Shown here in pieces: positions 1 through 13,487 of a stretch of DNA of 64,000 bases (within the stretch, counting starts at the first letter, position 1; each line of letters begins with the position of its first letter). Both the position numbers and the translations under genes were made by a program. The notes under the pieces were generated by a model that was not told the DNA's origin, searched no databases, and worked only from the letters and a program-made list of their open reading frames with translations. Source of the stretch: Trichostrongylus colubriformis (Eukaryota > Nematoda > Chromadorea > Rhabditida > Trichostrongylidae); contig OZ022259.1 in the NCBI GenBank assembly GCA_963978905.1, positions 45,650,727 to 45,714,726 of the forward strand, read 5' to 3'.

Positions 1-825
1 GCTTTCACATGTAGCCCGCTGGTTGGACACGATTCGTTTAGATGATATCGAAGAATATCATGAACCATTGTAAGCAATATTCTTCCACTGCATAGTTATC
101 ACATATTATAACAATTCAAACAGATTCAATAACCGATTTATATATGTATAAAACCATTTGAATCACTTCATTTAACACTTCAAAAACGCATAACTGTCAC
201 AAAAAACAAGGCTCGAATATTCAAAAAATTTCAGCCCTGAACCATATGACCATTCTGATGAAGCAGCAGAAACCTATACAACAGATGTGGTGTGCGATAA
301 CTAAAGGAATTTATTTTATTCAATTTATAAAGTGTTTTCGAAACATCAAACAACAGCACTGATAATAATAGACATAATGAACCGAAAGCACTATACTCCA
401 CGAACTTTCAAGAAAATAAAGGAATGACAAATGCTGAACCGGTGCCTTCAATTACCCAAAAAATTGTATCTACAATATTTTCCCAGAATCTGAGCTCACA
501 GACACAAGAACGTTATTCGGTGTTACTGAAGTTAGTGGGGCTACTCGACAAAAGCATAAGTCTCGACCGATCTCCGCAGAGCACAGTGTACAGCCCCCCC
601 CCCCTCCCCCTCAATTCCCTTTGCCCCGTTTCCCATGGCGATCACAAGCATTTGAAGTTGATACTATTTAGAAGTTGTTACAAGGATGCTGATTTACAGG
701 AAGAACTTTTGGTCTCGCACGAGAATCAAACCCGCCCATCATCGCATCACACTAATAGGAATGTCGACTAGATTATTTACTCAATGAGCACCCTTAAATA
801 ATTTCTGCATACCAGCCCCTTCGAC
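1..825. other. Intergenic, no supported gene
   Basis: AT-rich sequence with no exon-like stretch bounded by splice sites and no recognisable protein. A short open frame at 424-771 contains a homopolymer C run near 594 and low-complexity proline/leucine codons, so I do not treat it as coding. Confidence 0.5.
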
Positions 826-1094
826 CTCGTTCATACTCTGCGCATCGACGCCACCACCGGCGGCGGTGGCGTCAAAATCATGTGCCCGCCGCCGACCACG
901 GCGGCACTCTGGTGACGCACTCCGTTTGTAAAACGATCGACCGAACCACACTACGGTATGATGCTCGTGGCCAGTGCCCACGAATTGAAATCCGAACTTT
1001 GGCATAGTTTGGTAATGCGCCATGATTCTAATGGTGCCGTCGTTAAATTGCCGCCGCCGGTGCCGGAGTTGGTGCACAAAGTATGAAAGCGGCC
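826..1094. mobile_element. GC-rich foldback MITE (same family as 60142-60227)
   Basis: The left end reads CGTTCATACTCTGCGCATCG and the right end is an imperfect inverted copy ending near 1094 (AAAGTATGAAAGCGGCC). Both arms carry GCC/GGC-rich tracts. The ends match the perfect hairpin at 60142-60227, so this is a longer, more diverged copy of one non-coding terminal-inverted-repeat family. No transposase is present. Target-site duplication could not be defined. Confidence 0.6.
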
Positions 1095-1619
1095 TTCCGT
1101 GAACGAATATATCGGTCTGCAACGGAGAGTTTAGATGCGCACCGCGGTGTGAGTGTAAGCCATTAGTGCGCTACGGTCGCTAATCATGAGACCGCTGCGA
1201 GAGAAAATGCCCCTCTCATTCGACATGATTGGTAGGAATAGAAGCAACCACGTGGAAAAGGACGCGATCGATGGCGATAAGGCAAAACACGACAGAAAAT
1301 CCAGTTCTGAAAGCAAAGCTCACAACAGAAAAAGGTGTTATCGTAGAGTATTGCGTGATACCATCCAGCAATAACTCGCTCAAATGCCCATTTGTAGGAA
1401 ACAGTTCTCGCACGCTAACTGTAATAAGGAACGCGCCATTTAAGTGTTCCTTTTTATCGGTCAAAAAGTTCTCGCTGTTCTAGACGTCTGACTTTGAAAC
1501 ACCATAAGTCACCCGAAACATAACTTTTCAATTCAAAACAAAAATTATCGGACTCCACACATTTTTGCTAACGTTCATCAAATGAAAGTATTCAATTTGT
1601 ATGAGAATTAGAATTTTTA

Positions 1620-2330
1620 GAATCTAAAAACTGTTGGACCCCCCCCCCCCCGAAATTGCTTCAAGAAGCGGAAGAAGTGGTAGTCAGTTGGGGATAGGTC
1701 GGGAGAATATAGGAGATGTGGGAGAACTTTGACGTCCAGCTCGAAGAGTTTTTGCATGCTGGGTTTTGCGATGTGCGGTCTCGCGTTATCGTGCAGAGGA
1801 CTGGACCTTTTCGGTGCACCAAAGCATGGCACCTTTCGTGTCTAGAATTAACTTCCGCCATCTCCTCGCTGGTCGTAATTTATTGTCGAGGATGGTCTCC
1901 CGGATCGTGCACAATCTTCAAGCCTTGCATCTCCAGGCTGAATATGACATACCAGCCTCGCACTGTTCTTTCCCTGAGGGCATCCCTTCCAAATACAGCG
2001 CCATATTTCAGGCCAATCAGGATGCATTCCTTCCAAGTTTGAAGCCTTAGAATGCTGACAGTCGAAAATCGCGAATTCCCACGGTTTCAAAAGGCGACTT
2101 GATAAGAGAAAAGTCTCAACAAATCCCAATTTTTTTTGTGCGTAGGAAAAAGAGCAGACCTCACTCTGTAATTGAATATACAGCTCGCCCGGACACATCT
2201 TGAATAGAGTATCTATGCGGAAAAATGCCCAATGTGCAAAACGGCGAGAACTTTTTGACCGATCTGATAGCTGCAAACATCTTGTATCCTTGTGTTGCAG
2301 CGAGTATGTTTGCCGCCACCTCAAGTATCA
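1620..2330 (-). pseudogene. Broken mariner-family transposase
   Basis: On the minus strand the 3' half (about 1832-1640) encodes the mariner catalytic neighbourhood: HDNARPH, then LLYSPDLSPTDYHFFR, the context of the second and third acidic residues of the DD34D triad. The 5' half (about 2324-1848) is in another frame and contains a SGRPS segment typical of the linker after the mariner helix-turn-helix. Frame changes and stops separate the parts, and a poly-C/G run near 1640 interrupts the 3' end. A dead Tc1/mariner-superfamily insertion; no intact terminal repeats were located. Confidence 0.75.
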
Positions 2331-3234
2331 CCGTCTTAACTACATCCCATTATAATAGGGTGTGAGTCAGGATACCCTAATTGGGTCAGGTTACGAAGGA
2401 GATGAGGGCCACATCTGCTCCCTCACACGTGGCCGACACCTTGACCGACAAGGCACTTGCCGCGCACGGTGACCCGATTCAAGTATCCCGTCCGAAGAAG
2501 TCACTTCCAGAAGGTTCCATAACCGCGTGTTCTTGATTTTTTAAAATTAACTTCTCGTACACTGTTAAAACAAATTACTGGACTAGTATCACAGCAAACA
2601 CGTGATTTAAATACTTTCTTATTGAAATCCTCACAGTCCTCCTAGTGGTATTGCCATAAGCAACACTTATTCTATCCGTCCAACACCCTGTCCTGGTGGT
2701 AGCATGGTGTAGGCTGTGACATCAGCAAGTACATCACAGTCATTTGCCGATACAGCTACCTTCTTCTTCGGACTGCTCTGAGAAGCGCTGAAAATGGAAA
2801 GGTTAACAGCCGCAAATGGTAATTGAAGATCTGCAGACAAACCATGGGTCCGTCAAGGAGCGGGCAAGACCTTGACTGTCGTAACAGTTGTAGGCGACGT
2901 TTTGGCCACATCAGCAGCTGCACGGTTCAAAACGTCGCCCAAAGCCCACCAATGCACCCAGGGCCCCCGCCTATTCCCTAGCGAGCGTGAATACGCTTTT
3001 GACCGAGAGCAAATTAGTATAAGTCAGTGAAATCAATCATGGATCAGCTCTTTGTCTACAAGTATCGAGGATTCATGTCCAACCGTGGGATAACGATGAT
3101 GCAGAGGGTGTGGTGAGGTGTGAATCAGTAGTGGACCTACATCGTAGCAGATTTCGTGTTAAGTACTCACGCAAACTCATGGGGCCCCGTGACCCGCACT
3201 CCTTTAACCAAGGTGTTTTTGAAGGTCTGAAACT
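2331..3234. other. Intergenic between mariner relic and tapt-1 3' end
   Basis: No exon-like or RNA-gene signal recognised. Part of it is presumably the 3' UTR of the minus-strand tapt-1 gene; no clear AATAAA was identified on that strand close to the stop. Confidence 0.4.
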
Positions 3235-6200
3235 TCATGCCCAACCCACAAAATCCCATGTTAGCGAGTCTGGGAAGGTGGGGTCGTATTTTAACGGGCT
3301 TTTTCCAAAGCTTCCCTGGTCGGGAAGTGGTCGGGAAGTAAGAAATGGATTTAGGAAAAAATCGCTTTCAACGTACTCCGTCTTCTCTTTTTCTTTTTCC
3401 CACATTTCGGTTGGGAATGAGGATTCGTCCTTCGCTGCCTTCTCGTCTACTTCAGGAATGGAAGATGGAGGCTCGCTTCTGTCCCTCTTGACACTGAAAA
3501 ATATAAATGAAGGACCACAACAATAAAAATCAAGGAAGGGACAACAAGTTTAGTGTATTTTCATCGAGATCCTCATCCAATTTCGTTCAGATGTAGGGCT
3601 ATATCTCAAATTTTGTCTTTGATCCCCTACAGCTGAGGCCAGAAAATGGTAAAATGTAAGTGAAGCGCCTCTTTCTAGCATGCTGCCGATCGAAAAACGC
3701 AAAAATTGGAAAATGCATGTGCCAACATACCGGGACATATGCGCCAAACTCTGCGTTCTACGTGGTGGCCGTTCTTCACGTTCTCGCTCGAAGCTTCTTC
3801 GTTGACTGGAACTGACTGACTCCAAATCTTCCCATTGACTCATCAGATCGGATATTGTGAACCCTTTCACGCCAGCCGTTTGGTGCAGTACATCTATAAT
3901 GAGGAAGAATACATAACCGAATGAAGTGCAACGTGACTACTTACATACCTGAAAAGTCTATCAGACTTATTCTCGGTGAACTTGGAGCGCTCTTACTCTT
4001 CTTTTCCACCATCCTCTTGCGGTAAAGGTCATATTCAGCTCGTGCCTAAACATTAAATTTCCTAATGAAACAGACGTCTTCAAGGTTTTTCCAGTACAAT
4101 AAAGATTCGGTTACTGAGTAGGATAGCCTTTTCCATTACATACCTGTAAATCTTTATAGGCCATCACGTGCGCACAAGCCTTACCCAAAAGAACTATACC
4201 ATTGCATATCTTTATTGCAATTAGCAACAACCAAGCGATGACTGAAACAAGCAGTAAACTTAGACAGAAAAGAGGAATAATCAAAATCTTACCGCATATG
4301 ACTATGCTAGTCTTGCTCTGAAGCGAGAAGGTTTGACTAAGGACTCGTATAAGCATAATTGACAACGGAATAGGAATGAATCCCATTCGTCGAGATACCT
4401 GAAGAAAAAACGTGGAAATGCGGCCTACACTGCGATCTGCGTGGAATTAGTGAACAGATGCGCAAGAACGCACTTGCAGAACCGAAAACTTAATGGGTCA
4501 ACTAAGTGTCTCTACGATTTATATAGCATTGGGCGATTTCTCTGCAGCAGGATTCGCATGCATAGAAATGGACAATTCTCAAGGAATTCGGAAGGCAAAA
4601 TTCAGCTGGCAAAATTCAACGCACCTGATCGGAATAATCACTGAATGCAGACACTTCACGGCTTCTTACCACGTCATAGGCTATCGTAATCGTGAAATCT
4701 TGAACAGGTGAATTGGTTGCGGTAGGGTGTAAAGAGTAACCAATTAATACCTCTATAAACCTCCGCGTTTATTTCGTTGAATTTAGTAATGAAAGCATGC
4801 TTCAACCAATCCACTAACAACTCTGCTCCGATAACCATGAACTGAATCAAATATCAGTTGGAAACCTAATATACCTCAGCCGAATAAATCACATAAGCAC
4901 ACAGTGCGTGTAAGAAACAGATGAAATATGTGATGGTAGAATATGAGAAGCCAACATTTTGGTCATTTCTTAACATGATAGAGTATTCCGTGAATTTAGT
5001 GATTAGAGAATTCAGCGATCAGATTCAGCGATCCCAGCTGAAACTCACGATATCAGGCATCATTTCTCTCAAATGTTCACTGCTCCAATTCACGGCCATC
5101 ATATTGCGAACCATCACAACAAAGAGGAGCGCAATTATGTGAAAACGTTCTCGAACATCACTGAAATAGCAAATGATGAGTCGGCTTGGTTCGTGGCTTC
5201 CTAAAAACGTTACCCAGACCCGGGATCGTATACTCTCCCTCTCCACTGCTTTTATTCTCGGCACAGAACATTCCAAATCTCTCCCCTGTGACGTCTGATA
5301 GTTTGACATACCACACTTTCGCATCGACCCACATTAGAAAATGCCTTCCAGCTCATAAGGGAAGCATCTTTTTCTTGAGAAGAGGGGAAGTTCACGGCGA
5401 AGTTGAGCCCTTCACAGCTCGTCATAGCTTTACACCCTTGCCTACATTTTTGCTCCGTTTTCATGTTTTTCCTTACGATGCAAACAAGGCACTAACAATA
5501 AGTTTAATCGCTCCATTTTCTAAAGCCACATTGAATAAGCAAGAGATGCAGATGAACAATGGCTGAAAACCTCGCTCATCACTCCCCGAAAAAAGAAACC
5601 TTTCCTAGTCATGCAGATTTCTCAATAGAAGAATATTTCAATAGTGTAGTTCTCACCTACAGGCCATTTGGAACAAATTTGCTTTCGCAAATTTCTTGAA
5701 GACAGATCCTTTGAGTTCGACGAAGTTATTTGACATCATAATAGCGAGTAGGGCTTGATTATGAGAATTAAATGCAACATTCAAAGTAGTTGCCTGAAAA
5801 GAGTGCACGATACAAAAAAGGAATGGAAATGAATGCGATAATGCCGGCTCCAGCTAGTGTAAACCATGGTGGACAGGTGAAAATATGGCCAAATTCACAC
5901 AAGAATCAGTGAGCCGCTCACTCTTGGGTACTCCACATTTCAGTTCAACTTTGTATTTACTTGCCGAGATCGGTGGTCGCACTTGATGAAGGAAGAGGGG
6001 GGAGTATTCCCATCGAAATTTTAGACTAGAGTTCATTAGAGAACGATCGTGGAAGAAAGAGGGAGAGATAAGTTTTGAGCAGTAACCTCGCTGTTGACAC
6101 AAATGAAATATACCTGCAGAAGAACCAAGAATGTATGTATGGAAGCGTATGACAATGCGAATCCAAAATGGCACAATGTCCTTATAGCGCTTTTGAACGT

Positions 6201-7712
6201 TTTCGGCTCATTGGCAGTCCAAAATAACGCATCAAGGATATCCTAAATGACATATTATTCCCGAAACATAGTGACGGCTGTGAATTTCAAAAGTAAGTGT
6301 ATAAATATAAGGGTATAAATGTACCTGTCCTAAGCTACTGAACAGCTTATCGGCCACTTCTAACATATTGTAGAAGATGTACAGTTTTATAACTCCTTGA
6401 CCACGAACTTGATGATAAACAACGGAAGTATCTGCGAATGGCAAAGACGTTGAAAAATACCACAATACTCAAGAAAAGGTAATCACCTATATGCTGCATA
6501 AGAATAGATCCAAAGACAATAATCCAAACTTTGAAAAAATCGCATGTTTCGGCCGATGTCCACGGTCGTAAACGTAATACAAAACCCGTAATTGACATCT
6601 AAAGGTGACTAGATCAAACAAATTTCATTCAAAAATACATGAGTGAACAGATATAAAAGCGCTCGATCGCTCTGTTCCGATAAGGATGAAGAAACTTACA
6701 AAAAACCTAATTGGTAAAAAGGTGAAGAGATAGCAAAACGCATCGATGCATTGTAGTAACCCATAGAAGAGAAAGCGTTCTACCTGGAAAGTTACATCAG
6801 TGTCAAGCGATCTCGAGCACTTGCATTCTTCTCGATTGAAATGGAAAAAGAAAACATGCCTCAATCGGAATCCGTAAGAACGCGTACACTTTCCGTCTTT
6901 TCTCGGTATAGCGGGTTTGATCATTGTGTAAAGAATAACCTCTGAAAGCACAGTTAGCGGTTCATGACAATAATCAATATGGTAAAATTATACAAAAAAT
7001 AGTAATGTGTGCCCGGCTTCCCGTAATGAATTCAAGTTAGGTGAAAGGGATTACTTTCAGTGAAATAACTAACCGCGTCAGCTCACTCCAGCAGTACTCG
7101 AGGAAACCATAAGTTGGCATAGAGATATTCGACATACGCTGATTGCCTGCAATGAAATGCTGCCGAGTTAAAATCGCAGTCACATGAGTTTTTTGAGGAA
7201 CTGATCTCCTTCCTGAGTGGTTTTCCTTCTGAGGCACACTAAAAAAGGTGTCTTGGCGCCGCTAGTCCTAGAGGCTCCGCTGGCAGCCCTTTGCCTAACA
7301 TCCATTCATTGGGCACGGTGTTCATGGGGAAAGTAGACGACTTCCAAGATAAATGGCGCTCGACTGGGTAGGCAGCAAAACTGGGTAGGCAGCAAACAGC
7401 CAGGTAATAAAATAGTTTTTTTAAAAACAGCAATTCAGGTCAGTTAAGTAGTAGTAGACATTTTGAGCAAGTCCACCACCAGTCTGTTTCTTTTAGCGAC
7501 CTCTGGTAATGAATGAAAAAGGACTCACTTGGGTCGCCATGACGCAGATCTTCCTCTTCATCACAGTACACGGTGAGATCGTCTGCTATAGATATATGAC
7601 CCGGTTGTGAAGATGATGGAGAGCTCGCATCGGCTTCAAGATCACTGCCTACTGTGAAGCCCTCCGACGATCGCGACTCGGTTCTCAAATTCCTCTTACG
7701 GACATCTTCCAT
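3235..7712 (-). CDS. tapt-1: TAPT1-family multi-pass membrane protein (15 exons, complete)
   Basis: Exons (minus): 7712-7529, 7146-7074, 6941-6860, 6783-6700, 6598-6487, 6431-6325, 6242-6114, 5793-5657, 5160-5049, 4841-4751, 4698-4625, 4398-4144, 4045-3949, 3893-3731, 3493-3235. All phases agree and give 652 residues (human TAPT1 about 567). TAPT1 proteins (DUF747 family) are ER/ciliary-base membrane proteins linked to Golgi and ciliary trafficking and skeletal patterning. Family hallmarks: VERFLFYG then LPIRFF (residues about 114-141), VRGQGVIKLYIFYNMLEVAD (about 183-202), DILDALFWTA, VAFNSHNQALLAIMMSNNFV, and VNWSSEHL. Hydrophobic segments recur through residues 114-480, with a long one at about 415-455. 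The N-terminus is acidic/serine-rich; the tail (about 480-652) is charged, low in complexity and probably cytosolic. The start is the ATG 27 nt after a TTTTTCAG acceptor. The 6784-6859 intron uses a GC donor. Confidence 0.93.
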
Positions 7713-7739
7713 GACCTTGCCCAATCAAAAGGTTCTGAT

Positions 7740-7750
7740 CTGAAAAATGA
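7740..7750 (-). promoter_or_regulatory. Probable trans-splice acceptor of tapt-1
   Basis: On the minus strand a CATTTTTCAG acceptor ends at 7740, 27 nt upstream of the chosen ATG (7712), with no upstream in-frame coding exon seen. In nematodes this arrangement usually marks the spliced-leader addition site. A 5' UTR intron is the alternative. Confidence 0.55.
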
Positions 7751-8056
7751 CATGATGGACAACCTCCATTAATGTTGTCATGTAAATGATCACTCCAACA
7801 TGAATGCGAGAGAATTTAGAAATTCAAAATGCTCTTAACACCTGGGAAAAGCCTAGTATAAGTATTCACCCCGCTTACACAGAATCTGTAACTCGATGTT
7901 CAAAGGCAACGAGCTAGTTCAGCATTTACAATTCCGGGAACATGGCTTCCTTACACCTTGACCAAATAATCATCTTCATCTCTATTTTTCTATGTAGGCA
8001 TTAACTAATCCCAACCTCCTTCCGCGCCCGTGACTGCACACAGAGCTAGGTACATG

Positions 8057-8182
8057 CCATTTCGAGGCGCTTGATAGGGCGTGGCCTATGGACTTGGGTG
8101 AGAGTGTATCAAATTCTCTCACACCGCCACACACTCTCACTGTTGCCACACAGGCCACGCCCTATCTAGCGCTGTGAAATGG
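8057..8182. mobile_element. Foldback MITE with 30-bp arms
   Basis: Inverted arms at 8057-8086 (starting CCATTTCGAGGCGC) and 8153-8182 (ending GCGCTGTGAAATGG) share the core ATAGGGCGTGGCC. The loop contains repeated CTCTCAC motifs. A short non-coding transposon end pair or structured repeat; the family is not recognised. Confidence 0.6.
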
Positions 8183-11100
8183 ACTGTACGAACTCAACAG
8201 CTTAATGCAGAACTTCCACGCATCCCAACTATAATCTCAACTTCTGCAACGAGCAATGCGCAAAATTACTACTTCCTGCCTTTTAATGGGATTCTCCGAA
8301 ATCGAACAATCGACTTTTCTCAAAATGAATACTTCATCAGAGAACCGACACACAAGGACTACATCGAAGTACAAACACAGTGCATTGATGGTATGTGAGC
8401 GTATGAGCGCTATATAAAAGCAAGAATACCGCACAAACGTAGGCACAAACCAAAAGCGAACATTCAGTGCAGTAATGTGGAAACGGATAGAAATGTAGTT
8501 GACCAACCACAAGTTGCTTTGGCAAACTGCCGACTACCGCGCTCTACGGCTAATCCGTAGCTTGCTTAAATCTCCGTCCTTTAATATGAGGGAGGAGCCG
8601 ATTTTGTGGGTACATCATTGTAATCAAAGTTTTAGCAGCGCACATAGCTTGTGGAACAGCTTATTTGATTGGTTAGAACCATCTACCTGTTCGCTCTTCT
8701 TTTCCGTCTTGCTTCATAGTGTGATGTCTTAGCAGTCGTTCTCTGAGGGTTTGTACCGCCGTTGCATGTTTTAATCTTTGGCTACGCTTACTTATTATAT
8801 CTGGCTGTCATGTACCGCCTAGTTTCATTTATCATTTTTTTATCTGAGCATTTTCCTAGAGCTGGTGTTCTCTGAACCATGAAACGTCATTCCACGGCTT
8901 CTTACAAGCCAAAATGTTTTGTTTGATTACGGTCAAGTGGTTCAGAACAATTCGACTCTACTGTCCGAGTTCAGCAAACTTTTTTATTCAACTTCCCGAT
9001 TTTCTACCGTCATGTGGGAAGAATTGCGTGAATTAGAGCCTTGGATATCCATGGATAAGGGTAAAATATCATACTCATAAACGTCAATGTTTCATTACCT
9101 TCGTCAGGGCCCCCACACCCACCGGATCGCAAACTCACATAGCTGATTCTGGTGATTTCATTCCATTCATCAAGTCGTTGTAGAGGGCACTTGAAATCGT
9201 TTAAGCGGAGGGTTCATTAGGGATCTGTAGAAAATGCTGATTTTGTTCCTTGAATTCCTAACTAACTTCCACATGAACCAGAACTTTCTGCTTAACAGTT
9301 TTTTTGGAAGGTGAAAGTACTCAGATTGACAGCATCGATCGAAGTGAGCAAATACTAGCACATTTGATGAAGTCTTCTGTTTTCTGACGAAACACTTGCG
9401 TCGAGCGAAAACAACAGCTGAGTTCGATTGTTCATTCTCTCTCCTTCCTTTCAATATATCCTGAAATCTGTATTTTTTTTGAGAAACCTTGGTGTTTGAT
9501 CGTATATCGCGATATCACATCGGTCAACCAAACAGGCGCCGACGGTAATGACGTCGGAAGGAATGGTAAACAGTGGGAAAATAACTGTCGATTTCACTTC
9601 AATTCACCACTTTGAAGGGGTTTTCGAACTTTATGCGGACCCCTATTTGGGACCCTCATGACTGGCCCATTGTGACAGCTCCATAGTTTGGCTCCAAAAG
9701 TTACCACAGTTCAAAAACCGCCATTTGGTCAAATATGTGACGCTAAAAGTCGATTACGTTCCTACGATTATTATATTTTTCATCGTGATGACAGTATGAC
9801 TGCACATTGACGCAAACTTTCCTCTCTAAAAAGATCATGCAGGGATGAGTCAAGGCTCTAACCGCGAATCTGACCTCTGTTTTGGGCGCAGGCGTCTAAT
9901 TGGCGCTAATGTTTCTGATTGGCAACTAGTGGCAACCTTCTACCGAGGTTGAGGAAGCGTTGGGGATTTATGTCCAAATAGGCCAAAGGTGGAAATACAT
10001 AGTTTTGAGGTAGGAAGTGGATCCTACGCTTTGAGCTCCTTCTGTAGGTGAGTAGAATTTCTTTTTCCATTAGGCTTTCAACGACGATACTTTTGCAAAG
10101 CTCCTTTCTTACCATTTGCTGAAAATACTCATTTTCTTCTCCAAATTCTCAGACGGCGCCAACCGAGCTTACATCTATAATCAAGGCGCTGCACAACCTT
10201 TGTAAGTTTGTATGTGCAGATATCGGTGAAAAAGTTTTGCGCCAACCTCATCCGTATCAGAGGCGGAGGGATATTAAAGCTCAGCCCTTGGACAACGAAC
10301 ATAGGAGAAATTTTATGAGAATTATCATGGTATACTGTACCATACTATACTTATGAGGTGAGAGGCTCGCAACTTGTTGAGTGTTGATTAAACAATAGTA
10401 TTATTTATCATCCAAAAAGACTTCCGTCCTGAATAAGGCACAATTAGCTCTTGGCAAAAATAGTGGTTGTCAGCGTACATTTTTATGAGTCATCGGGTGC
10501 ATGTAAAGAACGGAAAACACTGACCTATTTCCTGATAACATAAAGTACATAGTGGTCGGCGTGATCGATCTCATACAATTGCCTTTAATGCAGTCACTTC
10601 CCGGTTAATTGGAGCCTATCTCGATTCTTTTATGAAATCCCCTTGCACGGTAGTTAGGATCAGCAGTCTCGGCCCTTTAGATCGTAAAAGTATGCGTGCA
10701 CATCGCAAACGCGATGATGATGACCCTAGGTAATTGGGAGACATTAGCCGTGTCAAGCTCCACTCACCGAACCAAAACACGCCCATAAAAAGTCTATAAA
10801 TAGAAAGTTGTAATATCATTAGGCTTTAATTAAGTATTTCTCATATTCAGTCCTCATTTTGGTCTTGTTATGCTTCATTTCACATTGATTCGTTGAGCCA
10901 CAAATACCGTGAGATCATATGTGACATCACCATTCGAAATTATAGCTCGTAATCGGAAGTGATTCAAACTCAGCTAATGTCACTAAACAAAGCTAGTCGG
11001 TAAAGAGAAGAGATACAATTGTTTTTGTAGACATATGTGAAACTTGGATACCAGGAGAAGGGGAGGTTTTTTTTGAAATGGGTGGGATTTGATGGGCGGA

Positions 11101-12139
11101 CTTTGCATGCAACAGCGACGTCTCTTATCACTAAGATACTTCCGTCATCAAAGTAAATAACATATTATTCAGCCCATTGTCATTACCTTTTTTGGAATCC
11201 TCTTCAAGTTCATTGAAATGCCATGTTGGTGCATTTTTTCCATTTGAATATCTTATAATTCAATATAATTTCTTCGTCAGACATTACTTGTTATACCAGA
11301 ATTAGATGTGTAAGAACAGCGATGAATGCGATCGTAGTTCTTATGCCTGTATTTTCTCGTCTTGACACGTCATCGTGCGTCCCAATGAATCATCGGTGTC
11401 GTTTTACTATCGTTCCTGGTCGTCCTCAATCGACGTTGGTTCTCAAGGTTTCAGAAACGTCTAAGTATCACTTGATCAGTTCATTGTCACTCATACTTTG
11501 TGTAATATTCAGCAATGCATTGCACATATTCCACTTGGTCTTTCTGTCGTGTTTTGATGATGTTTTTCCTGTGGAGATGAGCATTTGGACGCATAGGAAC
11601 CGATTATCGGAGGTATTGTCGCGTGGATGTGAAAGCGACACTGTGGGAAAGCGCACGACGCAAGCTAATTCGTGTTTCTGGAGGTCAGAACAAATGGAAT
11701 AGACAAACTCGTTCATTTCATTCCTTCTACGTATTCCTTCTGCGCAGCGCATAGAGGAGCAAATTGAGCACTTTTGCATACTTCGTTTACTTTGAAGATC
11801 GTCCTTCGTATTCGATGTGTACTTTATGTTTATCTATTTTCGATCATGGCAGTATGGTGGTAACGAAAATCGGAGTAAGGCACGCACAGAACGCATTCCA
11901 TTGCTGTGGGTTGATTTTGGTGGTTTTGGAGGGCTTAAGGCGGGAGATGCTAGTTTGTCCTCCTATGGAACAGAAGCAAAATCGAATCCTATCAGACCAT
12001 TTTCAGAAACTTTGTTTGTTGTTGATCCCTTCTTCTTCAAATATTAGGCATGTAATCAGTTGTGAAGACTGCGACGGATTGGTCTTGTTGGTTGGAGGCC
12101 AGCTTTAGTAACCATTATGAAGAAACAGGTAGGATTTAT
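8183..12139. other. Gene-poor stretch
   Basis: Nearly 4 kb of AT-rich DNA. Both strands were read for splice-bounded open frames and nothing convincing was found. The open frames present are short, lack splice context and resemble no protein family I know. No tRNA B-box or snRNA-like sequence was noticed. Confidence 0.45.
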
Positions 12140-12817
12140 TAGGTCTATGCAGAATAAATGGCCAAAACGGACTACTTTTTTCAGAACGCCATAACTTCGC
12201 TCAGACACAACTTTATTTGTCGAAATAAAAACCATTCGAATCTACACAACCTTGCCAACGATCTGGTAAAGAAAATATGCCATTATGATCGAATTCAGGA
12301 TTGCGATAATTAATGAAGTCACCGATGACATTTTCAACATGCATAGTTTCGGCGAACTCCTTCTGACCCAGGTTTGCATCGAGAACCGGGAAAAAAGTGG
12401 TAATTCGTCAGAGATAGGTCTGAGGAATAAGGGGGGTGAGGGAGAGTCTCGATCAGTTTCTGCCGGGTGACTTGCGAACTGTGGGGTTTGCGTTGTTTTG
12501 CGCACACAGTAAAAAATGATGCAGTAAGGCATCGAGCCTCTCCCTCACCCCCTTATTCCCCAGACCTATCCCTGACGGATTACCACTTTTTCCGGGTTCC
12601 CGATGCAAACCTGCCAGAAAAATTATGCACGGTAAAAATGCCATTCTTGACTTTATTGATTCTCGCAATCCAGAATTTGATCGTGATGGTATATTTTCCT
12701 TACCAGATTGTTGGCAAAATTCTGTAGATTAGAATGGTTTTTATTTCGACAAATAAAGTTGTGTCTGAGCGAAGTTATGGCCAATTACGTTTCGGCCATT
12801 TATTCTGCATAGACCTA
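12140..12817. mobile_element. Palindrome of two mariner 3' ends
   Basis: Arms 12140-12470 and about 12531-12817 are diverged inverted copies. The outer ends are TAGGTCTATGCAGAATAAAT and its complement. Read outward from the centre, each arm encodes the end of a mariner transposase: the right arm on the plus strand has YSPDLSLTDYHFFR (about 12555) and ends YFPYQIVGKIL; the left arm on the minus strand ends YFLYQIVGKVV. Only the last third of the transposase is present on each side, so the element is not autonomous. It probably arose by head-to-head joining and internal deletion of mariner copies. Confidence 0.75.
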
Positions 12818-13487
12818 GTATCATTCATTCAGAGCATTTGCTGTGGATGTGATCATCAGCTTTGTTGTCTCCTCTCCTGTCCGTTGTTAGCTCGTCGTAC
12901 TAAACATGCATTCATAAACCGCCCCGTCACAACAATCAATACCTATCTGATGAAATTCTCGTCCTCTGAGCTTCCTAGATCGACTCGATAATTCGATATT
13001 ATCGTTTTTCTTTCAAATTATGAGTGTGAAAAGTGTGCACTTAGTCTTGTGAGTAGGGTTGTTCTGGGCTGATCAATGTTGCATAAGGTCCAGGTGCTAA
13101 TTTGGTTGAGGTCAAAAATAGACTTCATTGTAAATCAACTGGCGAATTTCGCTTCAAAGAGGAACGCAAAATTGAGGGAAAGTGAATGAGAAGTCTCGTC
13201 GTAAACATGAGTCATGACCATTTTCGCTGCTTGGTCTAGGAGTGGAATTACAAAGGGGACTGGTAGTTCAAGAGTTCAGCGCCATTTCTGATTATTAAAT
13301 TGAAGATACTAAATTCCCCAAGTTGTTCAGCCGTCATTGATTTTGTGAAATTTTGCTCGACGTGTATTTCAAATGGTCTCTATCGTGTGCATGGTGTGAA
13401 GTGAATTAACGCCTTTGAGATTCCGCTGTCACATGTGCGGTTAGGAGTTGTGTTGGTGTTGAAACGTTCTTTGCGACGGCTGTTGAA

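Noticed and set aside
424..771. 115-codon plus-strand open frame
   Set aside because: Contains a C homopolymer and low-complexity Pro/Leu, no splice context and no family similarity.
3110..3526. 138-codon plus-strand frame
   Set aside because: Lies antisense to the last exon of tapt-1, whose conserved upstream exons fix the minus strand as coding.
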